Source: Panagrolaimus kolymaensis
Lineage: Eukaryota; Nematoda; Chromadorea; Rhabditida; Panagrolaimidae
Length of the DNA: 64,000 nucleotides
Reading direction: 5' to 3'
NCBI GenBank assembly: GCA_028622995.1
Contig: JAJQJQ010000012.1
Location: forward strand, 2,418,001 to 2,482,000
Numbering within the stretch: the stretch's first letter is position 1; the number at the start of each line of letters is the position of its first letter. The notes beneath the pieces are model-generated. The model saw only the letters and a program-made list of their open reading frames with translations. It did no database searches and was not told the origin of the DNA. Below, in pieces: positions 11,832-23,759 of the stretch. Both the position numbers and the translations under genes were made by a program.

Positions 11832-14800
11832 ATGTTTGTAAATTTAAATTTATTATTAAAATTTAATTTATTGATTTTTTATTTTAATTTTATTCGGGTA
11901 ATAAATAGTTTAACCTTAATGGAAAATAGTTGCCGTTGGCATAATATTGATGTATTATTTATTGCGGATTCAACAGAAAACATTGGAGAAGAAAATCATC
12001 GATTGTTAATGAATTTTTTTGTAAATGTTTTAAAGAGGATTGAAAAGGAAGACGAAAGTGTACATATTTCAATGGCTCAATTTACTCCAGAAGCTAAATA
12101 TGAATTTAATTTTGAGGCATCGAATGGAAGGGTTCAACAAAATATTAAAGTGAGCCTTTTGATTTATTTTTCAACTCTTCTTTTTTCAACAAATAACAAG
12201 AAACTTGAATTTTAAAATTTCAATTTCAATTAGGGTGGACCGATCTACCGGTAGATTGAAAAATCGGTAGATCTACCGGTAGATCTACCGGTGGATCTAC
12301 CGGTAGATCTACTGAAATCTACCGCAAGTCCAAAATTCGAAAAGAAAGGGATTTTGAATCAAGGAATACAAAATTAAGGATATAAGGCTATTTTTGGGCA
12401 CAAAAATAGGTTTTGCAAACTTTTAAAAAAATTTCAATTTTTCAACAGGGTGGACCAAGCTATTACTTTCCTATCATAAACTCTCCCCTGTTAAAAAAAT
12501 TCAAAAATTTTCGGAAATAGAGAAAACATCGTTTTTATGCATTTTAGAACCTGCTAATTCATAACTTTCGCTTAAAAAACTCCGAGAACGTCTTTTTTTA
12601 AATTTTGGTGGCGCGGTAGATTTCGGTAGATTGGAAAATTTTTTCGGTAGATTTCGGTAGATCTACCGGTAGATCTACCGGTAGAATCTACTGGTAGATC
12701 TACCCGGTCCACCCTAATTTCAATTATAAAATTATCCCTTTTTTAGAATATCCCTTACACTCCATGTCGAAGAGATGATTGCATGTCGAGGGCTACGAGT
12801 ATAAACAATATTGCTGGTACAGCATTATCCACCGAAGCAGGAAATCGAATAAGTTCACCTGATATTCTCATCGTAGTATCCACAAGTTTATTTCAAATTC
12901 CAGAACTTGTTAGTTTTTCATATTTTTTGAAACCCTAAGTTTACAGTATACTTTTCTTTAGAATTCAGGTGAATTACTCATTAAACCATCATCGGTGACA
13001 CATGCATTTTTAATAACGGTTGGAAATTTTGCACCTTCTAATGGTGCTAAAGTGAGGTTGCAATTTGCAGCCACAACTTCTCGACTTGCTGCAATCGATT
13101 TTGAAGCTTTATCAGAATTGATTTCACCTTTATGTCATTCAGTTGCAAGCTTTCTTCGTAAGTTTGTTTTTTTCATTCTATACCCCAACCTTCCTTTACT
13201 AAAAAGAGAATCCTAAAATTTTTAAACCACCTCCACCAATACTTTTTTTTTGTTGTTGAAATTGCTATGACGACCTTGCATTGTTGTTGTCTCTTCTATT
13301 CTCATATTTTGAAGAAGCTTGCAACAGATTGTCTAGTCTCTTTTTTGTGAATTTAAAAATATTTTGACCATAAGTATTAATAGTACATAGTTATGAGTGG
13401 AAATGAATACTCTTTTAATTTGGGCCACCAAAATAAAAATTTAAGTGGAAAACCTGCTGATTTAACATGGTGGAATTATTTAAAATGGGATGTACCTACT
13501 TGTACTCGAACAAATGAAAAGAATACTGTTTTTTGGACTGTAGCTTGTTAGAAACATTTTATATGGCTATGAAATTTAATTTAAAAAACTGAATTTTAGG
13601 TGATTCGGATTCTACTCAACCGGGTACAATAACAACTTCCACATTTGTTCTTATTCTTGCGTTGGTTATTGTAACAGCATTAATTTTTTTTCTTTTACTT
13701 GGTTGCGCTGTTTACAGATATCGAAATGAAAGTTAGTTTAATTTTCACGAGTCTTAAAAATATGAGTAAACTTTCAGATGCACAGCTTCAATCAAAACTA
13801 CAAAAAGAGAGGCAAAATTTTCAAAAAGTTGATGAATATTATCGTTCAAAATTGAGAGAAAAATCAGCTCAAGAAAAAGAGCGAGAAAAGGCGATGGTTG
13901 AATTGATAAATGAAAGCAATAAAATTCGAGATCATTATCGCGAAGAAGCTGTAAATCGTCAACATGAAATTGATGAACAAACAGCTCGAGCTGATCGAGC
14001 TGAACGTCAACCTCCGCAACAACCACAGCAGCAGCCATTGCCTCCACAAGTTGTGCCAATGCCATATTATTTACCTCTTCCACCTATGGGACTTCCAAAT
14101 CAACATCAACAATATCCATATACTGATAGAGGCGATGATAGAGGTGGTGGAAATGGCGGTGATAGGTATCATCATGATGGCAGGAATTCAGCTCGAGATC
14201 ATGATCGGCAATCACCTCGAAATCCTGGTGAAATAACTCGAGGAGAAGAAAATAAACATAATAATGATCGAAATCATCCACCAAGACGAGAAACCACAAT
14301 TCAAGTTCCAAGACTGAATGGATCTGATTCTGATTATGAAAGGGATGAATTTGCAACAGATACAACCGATTCAAAAGATTTTGCCTTTGAGCGAACTCAA
14401 AGCCATTTGCCATCGGATCACCCAGCAAGGAATTTGCCACCCGTGGATGTTTTACTTTTAGTTGATGCCAGCAGCAGTATTGGTAATAATCAATTTGAAC
14501 AAGTAAGCAAGTCATGGTTATACTTATAATGAGTAACAAATTTAAGGTTAAATTATTCCTCAAAGATTTCACGAATGACATTGATATTGCACCTGGTAGA
14601 TCTCGACTTTGTGTCACTTTGTTTGCTGCTGAACCACAAGTTTTCTTTGGATTTGATAGATTTTATTCAAACAAATCCGTTCAAAGTAATCCAAAAACTA
14701 GTCATTTCAAAACTATTATTTTTAATTTTAGGAGCAATCGGAAAGATTCCATATCTTGGTGGTTCAACATTTCTTGCAAAAGCTTTATCCTTTGCAGCGG

Positions 14801-15334
14801 GATTATTGTATCAAGAACAAAATATGAAATCTGGAAGATTTCGTAAACACAAATTTATGCCAACTCCAAGGCATGATCGCCTTCAAGTTATGATAGTTGT
14901 GTCGGATGGAGCAAGCGATGATAACTTTGATAAACAAGCAACGCATTTGCACGAAAAAATGCTTGTTAAAATTGCTGCCGTCGTTACAAAAAGTTTTAAC
15001 AAAGATAGACTGCTTCCAATAACTAGATTTGATGGTTCTGTGTTTTTATTGGATCAGCAACAAGCTTTGAGTATTTGGTTATGGAGACAACAAGTGAGTA
15101 CATACAAAAGCATTACCATAGCTCTAAGTTTGGAAGCATTTATGATTTATAAAATATTTTTGTTTTTAGCGAATCTGGACTGAAAACTTTGCTGAATATG
15201 TTGAAAGAGAAAAATCCCTTACAAATTTAATGGAATCCTCTCGACAGCAACAACAACCACAGCAGCCACAAAGTCCAAAAAAGACGAAGAAAAGAAAGCA
15301 ACAACCCAAACCTGAAATAAAACGATCGAATTAA
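11832..15334 (+). CDS. Transmembrane protein with two VWA domains, one on each side of the membrane
   Basis: Nine exons, all in phase: 11832-12149, 12747-12908, 12962-13157, 13391-13546, 13600-13731, 13778-14502, 14547-14685, 14732-15093, 15170-15334; about 784 aa. A hydrophobic N-terminus (signal peptide) precedes VWA-1 (DVLFIADSTENIG, later DILIVVSTS), whose MIDAS is degenerate (DxTxN). A TM helix follows (exon 5: FVLILALVIVTALIFFLLLGC), then a charged coiled coil (about 13790-13990), a Pro/Gln-rich and an Arg/Asp/His-rich linker, and VWA-2 with canonical MIDAS (DVLLLVDASSSIG; GGSTFLAKAL; MIVVSDGAS). The tail is Gln/Lys-rich. If the TM call is right, VWA-2 is cytoplasmic. Function unknown; metal-dependent protein binding is inferred for VWA-2. 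Two poly(A) signals (AATAAA) occur at 15373 and 15381. The first intron holds a hAT-type element. Confidence 0.85.
12231..12716. mobile_element. Non-autonomous hAT-type DNA transposon (MITE), 486 bp, intronic
   Basis: Terminal inverted repeats TAGGGTGGACCG at 12231-12242 and its complement ending at 12716. Exact 8-bp flanking duplication ATTTCAAT at 12223-12230 and 12717-12724. Both ends hold repeated palindromic GATCTACCGGTAGATC-type units. TAGGGTGG-like termini and 8-bp duplications fit hAT (established). There is no transposase frame. It lies within the 597-bp first intron of the two-VWA gene without touching its splice sites. Confidence 0.83.
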
Positions 15335-15700
15335 TATTGTCTTTCACCTAAAAAAAACATTTTAACACTGTCAATAAATGAATAAATTATAACTTTTATT
15401 GACTAACAAAATCTTAATGAAATGATAGTAAGCAAAATTGAAACGAAACTATTGCATCCAAATCAAGTAGAAAATGAATATTGATTTTTGAGTACTAGCT
15501 TTAGCACCCATTTTTACTAAAGGCTTAATAATATTTATAAAACAAATTTCATGAGTATTAATAAATTTATTAAAAAAGGTAATGCAAAAAAGTGAAAGAT
15601 GTACAACCAATTAATAAAAAACAAAACAAAAAAGGTATAGTATATGTACATTATTTACAAAAAGAAAACCATTCACAAATTGAAAGCATCAAAACCTGAA

Positions 15701-17659
15701 TTATGAAGGAGGCATATGATCATAACTGATTACTTTGAACATGGTCCTTGGGAAAAGAACTCCTTCATTCATCCACATAGAAAAGAAGAAAATCAAAATT
15801 AAGAAAAAGTTGAAGAGGAAGCCATGAAAGATGAAATCAGCTACAGGTTTGATGAATGAGATTCTCTTGGATTTTCTTTTAGCAACAACGTCTTGAGGAG
15901 TTTGTTCATTAGAAATTTTATGTTTTTGTTGAGTCATCAAAGTTTCCAATTCTTCAGCATTCTTTTTAGCGGTATTTTTTTCCTTAACAGCCTTTTCAAG
16001 TTGATTTTGAATAGCATCCTTTTCTTTAGAAAGTGTTTGAATTTTGATTTGTGCTTCATCAAGTTGGTGACACTTCTCACAAGATTCCATTTGAAGTATT
16101 TTGACATTCTTCTGAAAACCATCTATTATAACTTCAAGTTGATTCTTCAAAGACACAAATGTTACAATTTCATCATTCTTTGAATCAATTTCCGAGCGAG
16201 CATCTTTTAATTGATTACCAAGAGCATCCTTTTCTTTAGAAATAGTTTCAATACGGTGTTCATCGTCAGAAGCGCGAGATGCAGCACTTTTGAGTTGTAC
16301 ATCTTTATCAGAAATTTCTTTATGTGCAGCTTCCAATTCTTGATTCAAGTTTTTTACTTCACTTTGAAATTCAGCATCTTTTCTTTTCAAGTTCGCATTT
16401 TCCTTTTTAAGCGTAGCAACTTCGTCAACAGCATTTTGTCGCTGGGTTTCAAGAACAGCTTTTTCATCGGAAAGTGATTGAATACGGCGTTGATTTTCGG
16501 AAGTATCTATAGAAGCTTGCTTGAGTTGTCGATCTTTATCCGAAATTTCACATTGAGCAGTTTCCAATTGTTGATTCAAGTTTTTGATACAAGTTTGAAG
16601 TTCAAAGTTCTCCAAAGTCAAATTAGCAGTCTCATTGCTAAGGTTAAAATCCTTCAAAAGCGAAGAATAATTGTCAGCAGAAAGTGAACGCATGCGAGAA
16701 TTGGCTCTAACAAGTTGTTCGTTCTTATCTCGAGATTCCATTTGAAGGTTTTCCACATGCTTTTCCAAGCTCGTGATTTTGACATCATCGTGATTCTTCG
16801 AGGACTTGAATGTAACAATTTCATCATTCTTTGAATCAATTTCCGAGCGAGCATCTTTTAATTGACTACCAACAGCATCCTTTTCTTTAGAAATAGTTTC
16901 AATACGGCGTTGATCATCAGAAGCACGAGAAGCAGAATTTTTGAGTTGTACGTCTTTAACAGAAATTTCAGCTTGTGCAGCTTTCAATTGTTGATTTAAG
17001 TTTTTGAGATAAGTTCCAAGTACAAATTTATCAACAATCAATATGGCATTAGATGTTGTTAAGGCATCCACTTTCGATAGCACCTCATTTAAAAGATCCT
17101 TAAGAGCATAATTGTCAGCAGAAAGTGAATGAACGCGAGAAACAGCACTAGCAAGTTGTCGTTTAATAACACGACATTCGTTTTGAAGCTTTATTATATT
17201 CTTTTGCAAATCATCGATTTTAACTTCATTTTGATTCTTTCTTGACTTTGATGCATTAATTTGTTCGTTTTTTGAAGCAATTTCCAAATGAGCATCTAGT
17301 AATTGATAATCAAGAGCATCCTTTTCTCCAGAAAGAGTTTGAATGGTGTTTTGAGCTTCAGCTAGTTGGCGCGTCTTATCAGAATATTCGATTAGAAGTT
17401 CTTTGAAAGTTTCACATTCCTTATCGATTTCAACTTTAGAATCATCGCTTCTTGTTTCAATCAAAGGTATGTCGTTTTGGTTTTCGTCTAAGCAAACATC
17501 TTCTGGTTGACTTTCAAGATCGCGCTTTTCTTCAAAAGAAATAATGGAAACATCATTTGAATCAGTCAAATCTTCACGTTGATTAGGTTCATTCGACAAC
17601 ATTTCTCTCTAAAAATATATACAAAATTAGGCTTCATTCATTTAAAAAAACCTTACCAT
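15701..17659 (-). CDS. Long coiled-coil, tail-anchored protein with KASH-like C-terminus
   Basis: The main exon (about 17612-15701) is one 633-codon frame from an internal ATG at 17602. A tiny first exon ending ATG|GTAAGG at 17659-17657 splices in phase and adds M-R-E, so that ATG is the preferred start. Residues ~40-570 are heptad-rich coiled coil with internal repeats (SRASDD.RRIETISKEKDA, RSEIDSKNDEIVTF). A single C-terminal hydrophobic helix (FLFNFFLILIFFFSMWM) is followed by ~22 residues ending YDHMPPS. This layout matches KASH proteins, which span the outer nuclear membrane and insert a short lumenal peptide ending in PPPX into SUN trimers; here the end is MPPS, so assignment is an inference. 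The alternative is a generic tail-anchored ER or Golgi golgin-like protein. Confidence 0.8.
16161..17005. repeat. Internal coding repeats in the coiled-coil gene
   Basis: A ~190-bp unit at about 16161-16352 recurs at about 16812-17005 with very few base differences (for example the shared run CTTTGAATCAATTTCCGAGC). A shorter, more diverged copy of its 3' part lies around 16538-16600. The DNA-level similarity shows recent internal duplication of coiled-coil segments. Confidence 0.8.
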
Positions 17660-18610
17660 TATTGTAGCGCTGGCTTCAAACAATTGAAACATTAATGTTA
17701 TAGCACAAAATTTGAAACACTATCTAAAATATGAAAATGATAAGTAACTCATAACAGAATACGCAAATTATTAAATGTAAAAACACGCAAAAAGATTTAA
17801 ATAAATTTTCGTCAATAAAAAAATGTAAAAACTATAATGAGCCATTTTTAAAGAAATCTGTATTTTTTTAGAACTCTTTCTCTAAAATCTTGTTTTATTA
17901 GGTCAAAAAAATAAACAAGCAGCTTAAGCATCTTTTAACAAGAATATCTTTCGCGCTTTCGTTGAAAAACGCTTTGGCGCCAGTTTATTGTTGCTTCAAG
18001 AGAGGAAATCATGTATTAAATTTCACTTTTTTATAAAAATCGTGTGCACGTAAATGTTACTACATTTTATTTTACAAATGTTCTAATTTCTAGAAAATTA
18101 TAAGAAACCTTACTGTAGCTTAATTAGTCATAGTTAAAATAAATGTTACCTTTTATCATATTTTGATTCCATGTTTTAGAAGCTTTTTGCATAATTTGGT
18201 TTTTCGATTTTTATTCATCTTGTCGAGAAGGCACAGCTTTATTATTAAAATTTCATAATTGCAAAGTTTATTATTTTATATATTTCTTTATTTTTTAGAT
18301 TTATTTGTTACTTCGGTTTTATATGCACATATACTTTTAATCAAATAGTTCCGCAATGGCAACAAGTAAAAATTAATGAAATCGGTTTTTTATGAAAGAT
18401 GCTTACTCTGAAAGCTCTATTGAAAGTGTTTTTTGAATGAAAGGTTGCAGCTACAGCATCAAGTAACAATGCACGCTTAATTTTTTTTAACTCTTTGGTA
18501 AATTAAACTTTCATTAAAGCTTCTTCTTTCAACAAAAAAATCCAAAGTCCATTCCCTCTTTATCTTTTGAATTCCAAATTACCAGTGCCATACTATTTTA
18601 TTTTGAAGAT
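17660..18610. other. Intergenic between divergent genes, no gene seen
   Basis: AT-rich, with poly-A and poly-T runs. It probably holds promoters of the coiled-coil gene (-) and the 7TM receptor gene (+). Confidence 0.5.
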
Positions 18611-19791
18611 ATGGAATGGTTTAATGCAGTCGCTTCAGCTATTTTCTTTATATTTGCTTCATTTGGAACAGTTTTAAATATATTTCTATTTTTTACTTTA
18701 TCCTTTAATTACAGTAAAATACATCCAAATAGTTATTATGTTTTTGTGATTCATTTGCTTCTTTGCGATATATTTGAATTTTTTGTTCAATTTACCGTAC
18801 ATGTTCCAATTCCATTAATGTCATATCTTGTTTCACGATGTAAGTGCATATCTAATTTTTTTACTAATGAGTCGAAAAAATAACGTCGAAAAGCATTATT
18901 AGAAAGTCCAAACCTCTTCTTCCTTTTTTAGCTTATCAACAACATCCTCTTTTTGCTTATTTCACAGCAGTTGATCATCTTGCTCGATATGCTTTACTAA
19001 ATCTCACATTTGCTTTATGCTTAAATTTGTTAATCGGTTTTTGCTCAAAAAACAAAACAACTCAAAAATACTATTGCGGAAATTTTTCATACTTTTTACT
19101 TTTAGTCGTCTGGTTTTTAACTGGTGGTGAGTATCAAGTCCTCAAATTTAGTTTTGGTTGTATGTAATTTTTTTTTAGGAATAGTAATAATCGCGTATTT
19201 GTTGAACTGTAAACGGCTATTTGACTTAGAATTATTTTCCCTTGTTACTCAATGTGATAACACTGACATAAAAGCAACGCTCTTTTATAAATTTATATTA
19301 TATTATCTTATAGCAGTTGTAATTATTGAAGTCTTTATTATTATTTATGGATTTGCAAAACTTACGAAACGATCCATCAAACCAAAGTAAAATTTTCTTT
19401 CCTCAATCCAGAATTTTCTTACATTTAAAATTTCAATTTTTTTAGAAGTGTCATTGTTTCGGATGTTGGAAGTCGAATGTATCCAATAAATTTAAAACTT
19501 CCTTCACGAAGGGCTCGAATTTCTCGCCAACGTCAACTCCTTAATCAAGCTACTCTCCTCGTTATCGTTTATGTAATTGATGTGGGATTATTTTTTTATG
19601 GTCCATATATTCCTCAAACAACTCAAATGACCCTTTATTTTAAACTTCTAAGCATTGCTAAAAATTTGATTCAACTTTTATGCTATACTTCTCGCCCAAT
19701 TATTCTTTTTTATTTTGATAGTGAAACAAATGTAAAAGTTAAAAAAGTTTTAAAAAATTTGTTTAGTAAAAATGAAAGTGTTAAAAAATAA
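18611..19791 (+). CDS. Seven-transmembrane serpentine receptor (nematode GPCR)
   Basis: Four exons in phase: 18611-18839, 18932-19126, 19179-19386 and 19446-19791; 325 aa, typical for nematode chemoreceptor-like GPCRs. Seven hydrophobic segments can be read: AIFFIFASFGTVLNIFLFF; YVFVIHLLLCDIFEFF; the YALLNLTFALCLNLL region; YFLLLVVWFLTGGIVIIAYL; FYKFILYYLIAVVIIEVFII; LLVIVYVIDVGLFFYGPYI; and the LLSIAKNLIQLLCY region, followed by a basic tail (VKVKKVLKNLF). A conserved-type Asp is present in TM2. There is no DRY motif; an NLLIGFCS stretch follows TM3. Likely plasma-membrane sensory receptor; the subfamily (for example srx-like) is not resolved. Confidence 0.85.
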
Positions 19792-19829
19792 AAGATTTTT
19801 TAAAAATAATCGCAATCATTCGGCGAGAA

Positions 19830-20086
19830 CTATTTAAAATAGCATATAATCCTTGATTGATGAGGTCCAAAATCTTCTATTGTTTGAACTTTTTCATATT
19901 CCAAGGGGTGTAATTTTTCAGCTTTACCTTTATGATAGCCATTGCAAATCTTAAATCCTTGAACAATTTTATCAATTTGAAACTCTAAGAAATCTTATAA
20001 ATAAAAATATTTTATTATTTAAAAAATGAAAGAAAGAAAAAACCTGTTTGCATACAAATTGAGATTGCAACATATTTTACACACAT
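19830..20086 (-). CDS. Small unknown protein downstream of BRE1
   Basis: Two exons, 20086-20044 and 19993-19830, joined in phase (G|AT) give a 68-residue product starting MCVKYVAISICMQT and containing FLEFQIDKIVQGFKICNGY, then KLHPLEYEKVQTIEDFG and ending CYFK. The second exon has mixed, protein-like composition unlike nearby AT-rich DNA. The acceptor (TTTATAAG) is atypical. The open frame extends upstream of the chosen ATG with hydrophobic codons and no other ATG, so the start is uncertain. It lies 197 bp downstream of the BRE1 stop on the same strand and could be a downstream operon member. Family not recognised. Confidence 0.4.
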
Positions 20087-20283
20087 ACCAAGAAAAAGTA
20101 ATATTAATAATAAATAATGACAACAAAGCACAATAAAACAAAAAAGGGACAAAGTTTTCGCACCACCGTCGTTAATACAAAAAAAAACTACAAAGCTTAC
20201 ATTAAAAATATTAAATATTGCGGCCAGCGCTTATTAAACGAAGAGATCTAATTTGGTTTCTTTTTTTCAATGAATATTCAATA

Positions 20284-23200
20284 TCATTGTGAAATTTTTG
20301 ATGATTCACCCAAATAAATCCTTCGAAAATCATTTTGGCCAAACCCGATTTTACATCTGGGACATTTGCGATTGCGGGATTTAACAAGATTTTCAATGCA
20401 TTCAAGGCAAAATGTGTGAAAGCATTTGGTTATACAAGCACTCTTTTCACGTGTTAAACAATTTGAACAGTTAAGAACTTCCTAAAAAAATAATTATAGT
20501 ATGGTTTGAGAAAATGCTTTAGATATATGTACCTTTAATCGTTTGGTTTCAGCTTCTATCATCTTATCATAACTACCGTATAATTCAACTTTATTTTTTT
20601 CTTCCAATCGATGTTGGGTTTCATGTACTGATTTTTCAATACTTCTCAATCGTTTTTGAAGTTTTCGCTCTGATTCAGTATCTTTTTCCTTCGCCTAAAA
20701 TTTTAACAAATTACTATCAACTCTCAAATATAGTTTAACAAACGTCAGTTAAATCATCAATTTTCCTTTCTTCTTGCGCTATTAAAATATCGAGTTCTAT
20801 TTCTTCTGCAGTAAGCTCATTAACCTCAACTTGAAGTCCAACGGATTGGGTATATTTCTCTCTGCAATCACTCATTTATAAATTTTCTCTAATATGAATA
20901 AAAATCTTACTCAATCACAGAATTATTAACTTCCTCAAATATTTTTGCAAGCTCATCATATTCTGTATCTAAAGATTCAGCGTGCTGTTCAACCATTTTA
21001 ACTTGGTTATATTCTTCATCAATTTCTGATAACGCTTTTGATCGGATTGATTCCTGTCCTTTTAATATCGGCAGCTTTTTTAAAAATTCAGCGAATAAAT
21101 TTGCATTTTTCTCTTCTTGTTTCCTCGCTAAATCTTCAATTCGATCTTGCTGCAAAGAATTTAAATTAATTCAATCCTAGCTTAAATTGAGACTAACCCA
21201 TTGTTGTACGAGATCATATCGTTCACCCAAAGCTTCTTCACTTTTTGATTGTAAATCATGAACTTCTTTCGAATGTTTTATTAATTCTTTTACTCGCTCA
21301 AGATAATGCCTCGTAAATCTCACGCGTCTTTCAGCTTCACGGGTATAAAATTTTCTTTTTTCTTCTGGGGCTGCTTTTTCAAGAAAGGTTAAAGCTTGCT
21401 TCATTCGCAAAAGAACAAAGAATCCATTTTCATTTTGTGCTAATAAAGCTTCGCATTCTTTTGCAAGTTCTTCATCAGTGAGTTCAGGCAAACTTCGAAG
21501 TTCATTGATTGCATTATATTCTGCGATAGCATGAATCAAATCAATATCATCTTGTTGTAAATTTGTTGGTCCAATTTCCATATTTTTTATACATGGATCA
21601 TCGAATTCCACTCTTATATGTTTATCAAAATTTGATGAATTATCCATTAAATCCTTTTCATCCTATAACCAAGAGATTTGCTTTAATTTTGAAAAAATCA
21701 TAACTTACTTTATCAATCGAATCATCGAGTTTTTCATTCTTTTCTGAATTCTTCGCCATTTTATCTTTTAATGATTGAAAATGGTTTTTACATTTTTCAA
21801 CATTTGCCATAAACTCTTCTTCGGATTCAGGAAAAGGCGGTAATGAATTAATTTCACTTTTTAATTCCCTTTCTTCAACCGCAAGTTTTTCTGCATGTTC
21901 ATTTTCTTGTATTATTGTTTGGGTAATAACGTTTTCAAGTTCCGCTTCTTCTTTAGTTATGGTATCATTGATTTCAGTTTCCAAAACTTTGCAATAATGT
22001 TCATATTCATTTAATCGTTGACATTCTCTCCTACAAATTATGATTTACATGCGCGCGTCATCAAGGGTTTAAAAAACTCACTTAAAAAGTTTAACATCCA
22101 AAGCAACTTGACTCATTTTAGTTTTTTGTATAACCATTTCAGGGGATTTTTGAATTTCAAGCTCGCTAATATCTTTATCTTCTTCAAGAATTGATTTACT
22201 TTGTTCCCGGTATTTTAAACGCTGCTCCTTCAATCTTTTAATTTCATCTTCTAATTCAGATTTTTCTTTTTGCACTTGTGAAAGCTCTTCCTTGATTTTT
22301 TCTAACTTAAAAATAAATAACTTTTTGATGCTAAAACTTATTCAATAAAAGAACTTACGTCTTCTTGAGCAATTTCAACAATTTTATTACCAACTTCATC
22401 AATGCCTTTATCACTGATCATTTTGTCCCTTTTTAGCTGCAATATCAATCTATTTATTCGAGCTCGTTTTCTTCGAATGGTTCCCATTTCAGATGTGACG
22501 TCCCTCGCTTCTTTATCAAGAGTTTTAAGAGCTTTATCCTTTTTTAAACATTCTTTAACTGAATCTGAATCCATATCTTCACCTTCATACTCAACCTGAA
22601 AGCGAAGGATGTAATTGGATTCTTATTACGTTTAGACTTACTGCTTTTTGAATATAATTTGACCACCAATGATTCAAATCATTTTCATTTACAAAAATTG
22701 GTTCCAAAGTGTTAGATATTTCAGAAAGCTTATTCAAAACAATTGTAAGTTCATCAAATGATTTGGGTATTAAAGAAACTTTAATGGTTCTTCCATTTTT
22801 AGCCGAAGAAGCATCTTCTAAGCATCGCCTCAAATCCTTGCTTAATGAGATTACCATTTTTCCAAGTTGATCCGCATCCACATCCTCGTTTTCAAGAATT
22901 TCATCAACTGTTAAACCCGTAAGTGAAGTGACTAAAGATTTTAGAAGTTTTAATGGTTTTTTTAAAGATGAATAAGCAACTTACAAAGATTAGGAGAATT
23001 ATTTACCATGTTATTGAATTGCTCTTTAAAAAATCCTTTTGCTACCGGTATTAATCTAAGAAAAATTGATCTTTGTTGAGATAAAAGTTGGTCAACCATT
23101 GTTTCAGTTATTTTAACATTTGCTTCAATCTTTTCTGGAACATCCCTTGTTCCATGAATGTTCAACAACCGACCAAAGACTTCATCATCTATTTCGGGAA

Positions 23201-23759
23201 AAGGTTTTTTATTTGGTGTTGCATAATGATTAAGAAATTTCAACATTTTTGTCAACTAAAAAGATATGTGTCAATTGATTGGAGCTAAAATTGAGTTAAC
23301 TAACATTTATCCATACAGCAGCTGCACTGGGACTAAACATTTCTAAACTATCTATGTTCTTTTTACATCGCTGTATTCTATCTTCCAATCTGTCACGTTC
23401 ACGCTTCTTTATCAAAAACCTTTTCTTTATATGTTTATATGATTCCCGTATTTGTTCTGGCTTTGGTTTTTGCTAAAAATGATAAGCATTTGTGATATTC
23501 TTGCAATAAAAGTGTTTAAATATTAAAATAAACCTACATTATAATCGATAGTATAAATATCGACAGCGGGTCGAGTTTCAATTGATCCATTTTCCTCTGA
23601 TGAATCGGACTTTTCTCCTGAACATGATGGCGAGGGCATTTCCACATCTTCACCTTCATCTTCATCTTCGGTCCACGTGGAATCTTCTGAATTATACGAA
23701 GATGATACAGATGGCGATCTTGATAGATCACTATAAGATTTATCAGAAATATCTGACAT
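20284..23759 (-). CDS. rfp-1: BRE1/RNF20-type E3 ubiquitin ligase for histone H2B
   Basis: Twelve exons, all phase-consistent: 23759-23538, 23472-23305, 23255-22985, 22931-22642, 22595-22359, 22305-22082, 22030-21709, 21662-21198, 21149-20911, 20861-20744, 20694-20533, 20481-20284. The product is 971 aa, close to human RNF20 (975). It has an acidic Ser-rich N-terminus (SEDSTWTEDEDEGED), an extended coiled coil over most of its length and a C-terminal RING: CSNC, CITKCFHTFCLEC, KCPRC, ending FGQNDFRRIYLG, the diagnostic BRE1 ending. BRE1 monoubiquitinates H2B on chromatin with a Rad6-type E2, promoting H3K4 and H3K79 methylation. The symbol is given by homology to the C. elegans orthologue. 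It is divergent from the helicase gene, 798 bp apart. Confidence 0.93.

Noticed and set aside
12441..12500. A nested element suggested by internal CAGGGTGGACC and CCCCTGTT
   Set aside because: No matching terminal repeat pair or target duplication; probably internal sequence of the MITE.
13754..14617. Long open frames antisense to, or in other frames of, the VWA gene's large exon
   Set aside because: They mirror the low-complexity linker and have no splice-consistent neighbours; the plus-strand frame carries the VWA motifs.
16478..16687. Phe/Leu-rich frames antisense to the coiled-coil gene
   Set aside because: Antisense shadows of Lys/Glu-rich heptad coding sequence.
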